From: Chara braunii
Lineage: Eukaryota > Streptophyta > Charophyceae > Charales > Characeae
NCBI GenBank assembly: GCA_003427395.1
Contig: BFEA01000121.1
Coordinates: forward strand, 1,629,197-1,693,196
Length of the DNA: 64,000 bases
Reading direction: 5' to 3'
The notes below the pieces were generated by a model. It saw only the letters and a list, made by a program, of their open reading frames with translations. It did not search any database and was not told the origin of the DNA. Of this stretch, positions 55,747 through 64,000 are shown piece after piece; the stretch's first letter is position 1; the number at the start of each line of letters is the position of its first letter. The position numbers were made by a program, and so were the translations under genes.

Positions 55747-57660
55747 GCGGTCTTCCGGTCTGACAACGACATGGTGAAAATCGTGTCAGATATTGGACTT
55801 TTACAAAGATCCAGACACTCCAATGGCGTTCAGAAGATCATTCATTCGGTAGTCGATGCAAATATGGACGGCCCCGTTTCATTTTGGAACGGGGACAACC
55901 GGAAATGGCCATGGTTTTCACCCAACTAAGGCGCTCAAACTCCTAAGCCCAGGTTTAGGACCAGATGACCCTCCTTCAGGGAGTAACGATACGGTCGGCA
56001 GTGGATCGACGCATGACCATTATGATCGATTGCGTGCTCTATCAGATGGGTTAGTCCGATATCGTGGTCCTGGATGCTAACTGCCTCGGGATACGTTTTG
56101 TAACACCGTAACAAGAAGATAACGGTACTCTTGGGGGCCATGAATTGACAATTGAATGTCGATAGCCCCCTGAGGAGAGTAATTGTCATAGTAACGGTAG
56201 GTAACTTCGCAGTTTCCTCCGGGGAGCAACCGAAGAAGGAATTGTCGTTTTTTTATCGAAAGTATTGTAGTTACGAGCTGGCTGTCAACTGGACTTACTG
56301 GTTCTGTGTCGAACTCTTCCCCAGTGTCGGTTGGCTCTTTTGCTGAGGGTTCGACGGAAAAAACATCGAAGATTTTGGTTAGGCTCCATTTTTGCGAAGA
56401 GGTGTGGGAATGAAACGCTACCCCATCCATGAGGAGCAAGGCCGCTTTGGTGTCGGTAAGCAAGGACTGCAGTGGTCGGAACGACATGTCACAAAGGTTT
56501 TTCTACTTTGTAAACCTGTCCGGGAGGGGGTCTGTATTCAAATAGAGAGACACAGAGGGTTTCGATAGGTCAACTATTCTCGAAACCCTCAGTAACAACT
56601 TGCCCCTCGTGGTGGATGAAAACACTTGGTGCCAGTGGGGTTCCCTCCACAGGGCCCATCGATATCGGGTCGGGTCCACAGACTCCCACTGGTTGAATCG
56701 ATCCTGAATTCGGATGAGATATTGATTGGGTACGTCTGGCTCTTCTGTTCCCGCTTCTTGCGGCTAGATTACCTCTGCGGACATCAGCTATAGAATCATA
56801 TTGACCCGACAGACTGCGCTAGAAATGGAGGGGAGAGGCTGCGTCCGGACTCGCATAGCCACCTGCATTGGAATCGTTTGAGGTTTGGTCTAGCCCAAGT
56901 TAGCACATTTTTCGAGCTATCAAAATGCATTCGAGCGCCAACCGCCACCTGCCACAGAATACCCTGCATCACAACGTACGCCTGCACATCGAGGATGATC
57001 GCATCGGACAAGAAGTCAATCTGACCGACCCGTATGGGGACGTTCACAACTCTCCCCTTACAATGGATACTATCCTCGGTGATAGACACATCCAACTCAT
57101 CCAGCTAGAGAGGCTAAATTTGGCCTTCCCGGCGCAATTGTTTCATTAGTCCCCAAGAGAGTGTCACCACCGACGATCCAGAATCAAGAATGGTTGGCGA
57201 CTGGCTCCCCCACACTTCGCATTCACACTCCAACTAATTGGATGAGCCCTGAGAAATATATCGGGTTTCTCCGCTGGTGGGTTAATGACCTTAATCATCC
57301 CAATTTGTGTCGCATCGGGAGGGCCCAAAGTGGAGCGTTGCCCCTTGGCCGTCGGCGGTCGGTTTCCCACGATTGGTTTTTCGTCCTTCCTTCATTCCTT
57401 GAACCGTCGTCGGTTCTTTAAACACCGTTCGATCAAATTTTCATCCGCCACCTTACAAATTGTCACCAAATACGGAATAGGCACGGGGATCCGAATGTCC
57501 AAGGCTTTCATTGTATCCAAGACATCAATCTGACCGTTGTAGGGCCAAACCCCGGAAGACTTTCGAGCCTTTGTCGACCCCACTGCGGCTCCCAGTTGGC
57601 TCGGCCCGCCCACGCTCATGCTCAGGGCGCGGGCCATTCGTCCCAGGGTCACCCCCACCT
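55747..57660 (-). pseudogene. pro: Minus-strand retroelement fragment with aspartic protease
   Basis: On the minus strand a segment with Leu-Asp-Ile-Arg-Ile-Pro (57658-57392) is followed by a protease-like region. It holds Ile-Leu-Asp-Ser-Gly-Ser (near 57165), two stops, and a strand-rich continuation to about 56800 ending in Asn-Val-Leu-Thr-Trp. A further frame at 56487-56077 may be linker. No RT, integrase or LTR was found, so this is a truncated piece. The DSG is intact although frames around it are broken. Confidence 0.5.
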
Positions 57661-58619
57661 AATACTTTGAGATGGTTGGGGGTGGGCCATCGTGCGAGAG
57701 AGCATTAACATTGGGGATGTAGCTCAGCCCTCACGCCGGGTGGTAGTCTTGCTGGTCATTCCACAACGCTGAATATTTTTTTTTTAATTCTTGGTTATGT
57801 TCTCAGGCAATTGCTTTTTCCAATACACAGGCAGTCCAAGGGTTCTTTGAGAGTTTCTCTTCTCTTCTGCGCAAGCTAAGCGTCATCCTTAGGCCGTGCA
57901 CCATGTCCCTAAGCATTGTGATCCTACGGCGTCATCGGGGTGGGGCGATGTCGTCCTCCCCCTCGCCTCTACGCACCCATCGGGTCTCATACATCTCATT
58001 CAACCCTATTGACGCAGGCCCCTTAGTCTTTTCGNGGCCTTTACATGCATGCACATACAACTTCACATCTCCCTTGGCAAGATTATACTCCATTCTCTCA
58101 TTTACACTCCAAGTCTCAAACGCAAAGGTCATTTCCATGGATTGGCTTTATGCTAAGGGTCCCGTAGCCCTTTTTGCCCCTCTTCCTTTTTCCTTTTGCC
58201 GCCCGGTTCCTCCCGGCCCTATCCTGCTCAAGGCATCCCTAACCCTCACTTACCTGCACAGTCCCACACAAAACAAAGATCCATACAATCCCCGATTGGG
58301 GGTCAACACATAGCCCTTCCCACATGCCTATCTTACCATGTTCTTTGGCTGCTCTTTATTCCCTCTCTTTTGCTCAATCAACCCATCCTCTTCTCATAGT
58401 CATGCAATCGGGGAAATGGTTGAGTCAAACTGACTTTGCTTCAACTTATACTTTCTCCCGGATTCCGCCTCTTTCCCACTCTTTCAAACGTCTTTTCCTT
58501 TGCCTTCTTGGTGATACAAGGGACCGGGTACCCTTCCGTTGCCCTCTTTCTCCACCAAGTGAGGTCTGATTTCTTTACCGTTCGCACCCTAGCAATGTAA
58601 CAAGTGAGGGGAGAAGGGT
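57661..58619. other. No supported gene; pyrimidine-rich
   Basis: CT-rich non-coding sequence. GGGGATGTAGCTCAG at 57713-57727 matches the 5' end of tRNA-Ala, but nothing after it folds as a tRNA. Confidence 0.5.
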
Positions 58620-58751
58620 TAGTCATATGTCAAGTGAGGGGAAGGGAGAGGGGGGGAAAGGCGAAGAGGAAGAGAGAGAGAGGAAGAGTAGGAGAGAGCG
58701 AGAGACAGGGACAGAGAGAGAGAAAGAGAAAGAGGGGAGAGAAAGGGAAAG

Positions 58752-58809
<58 letters not shown>
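58620..58809. repeat. GA-rich simple repeat
   Basis: Purine-only stretch ending in a pure (GA)n run before the gap. Confidence 0.9.
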
Positions 58810-58989
58810 NNNNNNNNNNNNNNNNNNNNNNNNNNNNNNNNNNNNNNNNNNNNNNNNNNNNNNNNNNNNNNNNNNNNNNNNNNNNNNNNNNNNNNNNNNN
58901 NNNNNNNNNNNNNNNNNNNNNNNNNNNNNNNNNNNNNNNNNNNNNNNNNNNNNNNNNNNNNNNNNNNNNNNNNNNNNNNNNNNNNNNNN
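58810..58989. other. Sequence gap (180 N)
   Basis: Unsequenced. It lies at the end of the (GA)n run, so it probably reflects failure through the repeat. Confidence 0.95.
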
Positions 58990-59084
58990 ACTTTTAATCC
59001 TAGTCAAACCATCTTCCCATAGTAGCAGCCAAATGTCGGTCACCCATCCCATAGTAGTACCAGCCAAATGTCGATCACCCATCC

Positions 59085-61790
59085 TATAGTGAAAGATCAA
59101 CTAAGTATGAATTGAACACTTCAACATACATAAACTCGACAATGAGAAGGCTGACTAGTGAAAAGTATGTGTACATGTAGGAGAGCGCAACTAAGTATGA
59201 ACCGGATATCACAACACACATGAACTTGACAATGAGAAGACTGAACTAGTAAAAGCACATGCACATGGAGGGGAAATCAACAAAGTATGAACCGGAACAC
59301 TACAACACATATGAAATGGACAATGAAAAGATTGAACTAGTGAAAAACACCTGCACATGGAGGACACATCGACTAAGTATGAACCGGCACACTTACAACA
59401 CACATGATCTTGACAATGAGAAGATTGAACTAGTGAAAGGGACATGCACATGGGGGAAAGATCAACTAAGTATGAACCGAAATATCACAACACACATGAA
59501 CTTGACAATGAGAAGATTGAACTAGTGAAAAATACATGCATATACAGGAAAGATCAACCAAGTATGAACCGGAACACTACAACACACATGAACTTGATAA
59601 CAAGAAGATTGAACCAGTGAAAAACACATGCACATAGAGGAAAGATCAACCAAGTATGAACCGGAACACTACAACACACATAAACTACACAATGAGAACA
59701 TTGAACTAGTGAAAAGCGCATACACATAGTGGAAAGATCAACCAAGTATGAACCGGAACGCTACAACACACATGAACTTCACAATGGGAAGATTAAACTA
59801 GTGAAAACACATGCACATGGAGGAGAGATCAACTAACTATGAACCGGAACCTCACAACACACATGAACTTGACAATGAGAAGATTGAACTAGTGAAAAAC
59901 ATATGCACATAGAGGAAAGATCAACCGAGTATGAACCGAAACACTACAGCACACATGAATTTTGACAATGAGGGGATTGAACTAGTGAAAAACACATGCA
60001 CATAGAGGAAAGATCAACCAAGTATGAACCGGAACATTACTCCACACATGAATTTGACAATGAGGGGATTGAACTAGTGAAAAGCACATGCACATAGAGG
60101 AAAGATCAACCAAGTATGGACCGGAACACTACACCACACATGAATTTGACAATGAGGGGATTGAACTAGTGAAAGGCACACACACATAGAGGAAAGATCA
60201 ACCAAGTATGAGCCGAAACACTACTCCACACATGAATTTGACAATAAGGGGATTGAACTAGTGAATAGCACGTGCACATAGAGGAAAGATCAACTAAGCA
60301 TGAAATGGAACACTACAACACTCATGAACTTGACAATGAGAAGATTGAACTAGTGAAAAACATATGCAGATGGAGGAGAGATCCACTAAGTCTGAACCGG
60401 AACACTACAACACACATGAACTTGACAATGAGAAAATTGAACTAATGGAGAGCACATGCACATGGAGGAAAGACTAACTAACTAAGAACCGGAACACAAC
60501 AACACACATGAACTTGACAATGAGAAGATTGAATTGATGAAGAGCCCATGCACATGGAGGAAAGATCAACTAAGTATGAACCCAAACACTACAACACACA
60601 TAAACTTGACAATGAGAAGATTGAACTAATGAAGAGCACATGCACATGGAGGAAAGATCAACTAAGTATGAACCGAAACACCACAACACACATGAACTTG
60701 ACAATGAGAAGTTCGAACTAATGAAGAGCACATGCACATGGAGCAAATATTAACTAAGTATGAACCGGAACACTACAACACACATGAACTTGACAATGAG
60801 AGGATTGAACTGATGAACAACCCATGAACATGGAGGAAAGATCAACTAAGTATGAATTGGAACACTACAACACACATGAACTTGACAATGAGAAGATTGA
60901 ATTGATGAAGAGCACATACACATGGAAGAAAGATCAACTAAGTATGAACCGGAACACCACAACACATATGAACTTGAGGATGAGAAGATTGAACTGATGA
61001 AGACCACATGCACATGGAGGAAAAATCAACTAAGTATGAACCTTAACACCACAACACACATGAGCTTGACAACAGGAAGATTGAGCTAGTGAAAGGCATA
61101 TGCACATGGAGAAAAGAACAACTAAGTATGAACCGGAACATCACAGCACACATGAACTTGACAATGAGAAGATTGAACTTAGTGAAAAGCACATGCACAT
61201 TGAGGAAAGATCAACTAAGTATGAATCGGAACACTACAACACACCTGATCTTGACAATGAGAAGGTTGAGCTAGTGAAAAACACATGCACATGGAGAAAA
61301 GATCAACTAAGTATGAACCGGAACACCACAACACAGATGAACTTGACGATGAGAAGATTGAACTGATGAAGAGCACATGCACATGGAGGAAAGATCAACT
61401 AAGTATGAACCGGAACACCACAACACACATGAACTCGACAACGAGATGATTGAACTAGTGAAAGACATATGCACATGGAGGAAAGATCAACTAAGTATGA
61501 ACCGAAACATCACAACACACATGAACTTGACAATGAGAAGATTGTACTTTTTTAAAAGCACATGCATATGGAGGAAAGATTAACTATGTATGAATCGTAA
61601 TACTACAACACACATGAACTTGACAATGAGAAGGTTGAGCTAGTGAAAAACACATACACATGGAGGAAAGATCAACTAAGTATCAACCGGAATACTACAA
61701 CACACATCAATTTGACAATGAGAAGATTGAACTAGTGTGAATCACATGCACATAGAGGAAAGATCAACCAAGTGATGAGCTGGAATACAA
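59085..61790. repeat. 92-bp satellite, type 1 (about 29 copies)
   Basis: Head-to-tail monomers of 91-93 bp. Each contains AAGTATGAACCGGAACAC, ACACATGAACTTGACAATG, AGAAGATTGAACTAGTGAAA and CACATGCACAT. Open frames through it shift with each monomer because 92 is not a multiple of three, so they are not genes. The sequence 58990-59084 before it is unassigned. Confidence 0.92.
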
Positions 61791-62240
61791 TCATGTGAGA
61801 GTTGGGTCATGCATGTGAGTGAGATTTGCTCAAACATATGCTAGTGGCTCATGAGTGCAACCAAGTTTGAAACGGAATGTCATCATGTGAGAGTTGAGTC
61901 ATGCATGTGACTGAAACTTGCTCAAGCACATGCTTATGGCTCATGAATGCAACCAAGTTTGAAACGGAATGTCATATTGTGAGAGTTGAGACATGCATGT
62001 GAGTGAGACTTGCTCAAGCACATGATCATGGTTCATGAATGCAACCAAGTTTGAAACGGAATGTCATATTGTGAGAGTTGAGCCGTGCATGTGAGTGAGA
62101 CTTGCTCAAGCACATGCTCAGGGCTCATGAATGCAACCAAGTTTGAAACGGAATGTCATATTGTGAGAGTTGAGTCATGCATGTGAGTGAGACTTGCTCA
62201 AGCACATGATCATGGCTCATGAATGCAACCATGTTTGAAA
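61768..62240. repeat. 92-bp satellite, type 2 (about 5 copies)
   Basis: Same period and phase as type 1. Monomers start CAACCAAGTTTGAAACGG and contain GTGAGAGTTGAGTCATGCAT. The first monomer begins like type 1 and ends like type 2. Confidence 0.9.
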
Positions 62241-63440
62241 TTTAATGTCATCATCTACTTTGTGAGTGGAAAGCACAAGCTAGACAAGGTTCAAAACACA
62301 ATTCTTGAGCACGAAATCATTCATGGAAGAATCAGAGCATCTCCTATTAGTAAGTGAGTGAAAAGCAAGATCTACACTTAGACCAAATCACAAGATTTGA
62401 GCAAGAGATCATCCATGGAAGAATCAAAGCATATCCTACTAGCGTGTGAGTGAAAAGAAAGATCTACACTAGACCAAATTACAAGATTTGAGCAAGAGAT
62501 CATCCATGGAAGAATCGGAGCATATCCTACTAGCATGTGAGTGAAAAGCAAGATCTACACTAGACCAAATCACAAGATTTAAGCAAGTGCTACTAGCATG
62601 TGAGTGAAAAGTAAGAGTAACACTAAACTAAATCACAAGTATTGAGCAAGAGATCATTCATGGAAGAATCGGAGCATCTCCTAGTAACATGTGAGTGAAA
62701 ACCAAGAGTTGAAGTAGACCAAATCACAAGATTTGAGCAAGAGATAATCCATGGAAGAATCGGAGCATCTCCTACTAGCATGTGAGTGAAAAGCAAGAGT
62801 AACACTAGACTACATCACAAGTATTGAGCAAGAGATCATCCATGAAAGAATCGGAGTAACTCCTACTAGCATGTGAGTGAAAAGCAAGAGTTGAAGTAAA
62901 ACAAATCACAAGTATTGAGCACAAGATCATTTATGAAAGAATAGGATCAGCTCCTAGCAACATGTGAGTTAAAAGAAAGAGTTGAAGTAGACCAGATCAC
63001 AAGATTTGAGTAAGAGATCATCCATGGAAGAATCATAGCATCTCCTATTAGCATGTGAGTAAAAAGCAAGAGTAACACTAGACTAAATCACAAGTATTGA
63101 GCAAGAGATCATCCATGGAAGAATCGGAGTAACTCATACTAGCATGTGAGTGAAAAGCAAGAGTTGAAGTAAACCCAAATCACAAGTATTGAGCACGAGA
63201 TCATTTATGGAAGAATCGGAGCATCTCCTACTAACATGTGAGTGAAAAGCAAGATCTACACTAGACCAAATCATAAGATCTGAGCAAGAGATCATCCGTA
63301 GAAGAATCGGAGCATCTCGTACTAGCATGTGAGTGAAAAGCAAGAGTTACACTAGACTAAATCACAAGATTTGAGCAAGAGATCATCCATAGAGGAATCG
63401 GAGCATTTCCTACTAGCATGTGAGTGAATAGCAAGATGTA
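62241..63440. repeat. 91-92-bp satellite, type 3 (about 14 copies)
   Basis: Monomers contain CATGTGAGTGAAAAGCAAGA, AATCACAAG, GAGCAAGAGATCATCCATGG and AATCGGAGCATCTCCTA. Spacing is 90-93 bp apart from one 61-bp truncated unit near 62535-62596. Confidence 0.92.
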
Positions 63441-63692
63441 GAGTAGGCCAAAGGGGAAGAAGAAGAGGAAGAAGAAGAAGGAGGAGATGAAGAAGAAGAA
63501 AAAGAAGAAAAGAAGGAGAAATGGAAGAAGAAGGAGATGAAGAAGGAAGATAACAGAAGGAGGAAGGAGGAGAGGAGGAAGAAGAAGATGAAGAAGGAGA
63601 AGGAGAAGAAGAAGAATGGACAAGAAGAAGAAAAAAACAAAAAAGAAGAAGAAGAAGAAGAAGAAGAAGAAGAAGAAGAGGGAGAAAGAGCA
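63441..63692. repeat. GAA/GGA-rich simple repeat
   Basis: Purine-only tract of GAA, GGA and AAG words, ending in a pure (GAA)n run. Frames through it on either strand are low-complexity and not genes. Confidence 0.92.
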
Positions 63693-64000
63693 TCTTCTTC
63701 CTTCCACTCACCTTGTTGATGCTTTGGGGATGGAGTCTCAACGTTGATGAGGCTTCTTCCTCCTTGCACAAACTCCTCCTTGGCTATGGCTTACTCCTTC
63801 CTCAAGCCTCTCTCTTTCCTCTCTCACTTTCTCCCAAGCCACGAACTCCTATCACCGTGGATATGGAGTCCTCCCCTCTAGGAGGGCTAATGGGACTCCC
63901 TCTAGCCTCTCTCTCTCCCTCACACCCTGGGGCTATGGCGGATCACCTCCCTAGTGCCAATCTCCCTACAACTAGCCTCTAAAGTTCCTCCTCCTAGCTC
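63693..64000. other. Unassigned window end
   Basis: CT-rich sequence with an 89-codon plus-strand frame (63713-63982) rich in Leu, Ser and Pro. No motif is recognised; it may be the edge of another element cut by the window. Confidence 0.35.

Noticed and set aside
57713-57727. GGGGATGTAGCTCAG like the 5' end of tRNA-Ala
   Set aside because: The following bases give no D-loop, anticodon arm or T-arm; only 15 bases match.
59259-61583. Open frames of 60-90 codons rich in Thr-Trp-Arg and Asn-Arg-Asn
   Set aside because: They are readings of the 92-bp satellite, shift frame every monomer and carry no independent signal.
59085-63440. Regular repeats considered as a CRISPR array
   Set aside because: There are no unique spacers between constant repeats; the whole monomer is repeated, and the context is eukaryotic.
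63352-63771. Long minus-strand frames rich in Leu/Phe/Ser
   Set aside because: Translation of the GAA/GGA repeat; low complexity only.

Overview
The window looks like repeat-rich intergenic DNA from a large plant-type genome. The evidence is Ty3-type LTR retrotransposons with tRNA-Asp-like and tRNA-iMet-like primer sites, a chromodomain integrase, hAT-type non-autonomous transposons with 8-bp target duplications, and long satellites. The charged extra open frame after pol (23.1-25.7 kb) reminds me of retroelement proteins of charophyte green algae such as Chara. That taxonomic call is inference from memory and has not been searched. I see no rRNA gene, no complete tRNA gene, no CRISPR array and no recognisable host housekeeping gene.

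Layout. 1-8.4 kb is unassigned DNA with scattered ambiguous bases. It holds three small open frames that share a gapless 28-residue block, one 193-residue open frame, and short tandem repeats. 8.46-15.08 kb is a giant non-coding LTR, followed at once by a tRNA-Asp-type primer-binding site. 15.1-22.8 kb is a decayed gag-pol, 23.1-25.7 kb a long extra frame downstream of pol, and 25.7-28.2 kb hairpin-rich non-coding DNA. 28.21-34.75 kb is the second giant LTR. It carries two hAT-type insertions and is split by a chromovirus; its last 0.93 kb resumes at 54.82-55.75 kb. The chromovirus (34.75-54.82 kb, two 309-bp LTRs) is itself interrupted in its leader by a minus-strand Ty3 element (36.28-45.96 kb), which in turn carries a GC-rich hAT-type element with an unsequenced gap. 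55.75-57.66 kb is a minus-strand retroelement fragment with a protease DSG. 58.6-64 kb is simple repeat, a sequence gap, about 4.3 kb of 92-bp satellite in three sequence types, and a GAA-rich tract.

All retroelement coding regions are broken, so none is expected to move on its own. The most interesting material is non-coding. The giant LTR holds an array of hairpins with a conserved UAAGAU loop and compensatory stem changes. It also holds a TATAAA-hairpin-GCTGCC unit repeated about every 117 bp, and a similar unit recurs four times in the leader of the unrelated chromovirus. The other points worth following are the small-protein family at 1.7-6.6 kb and the almost exclusively TAG interruptions in an otherwise frame-intact chromovirus pol.
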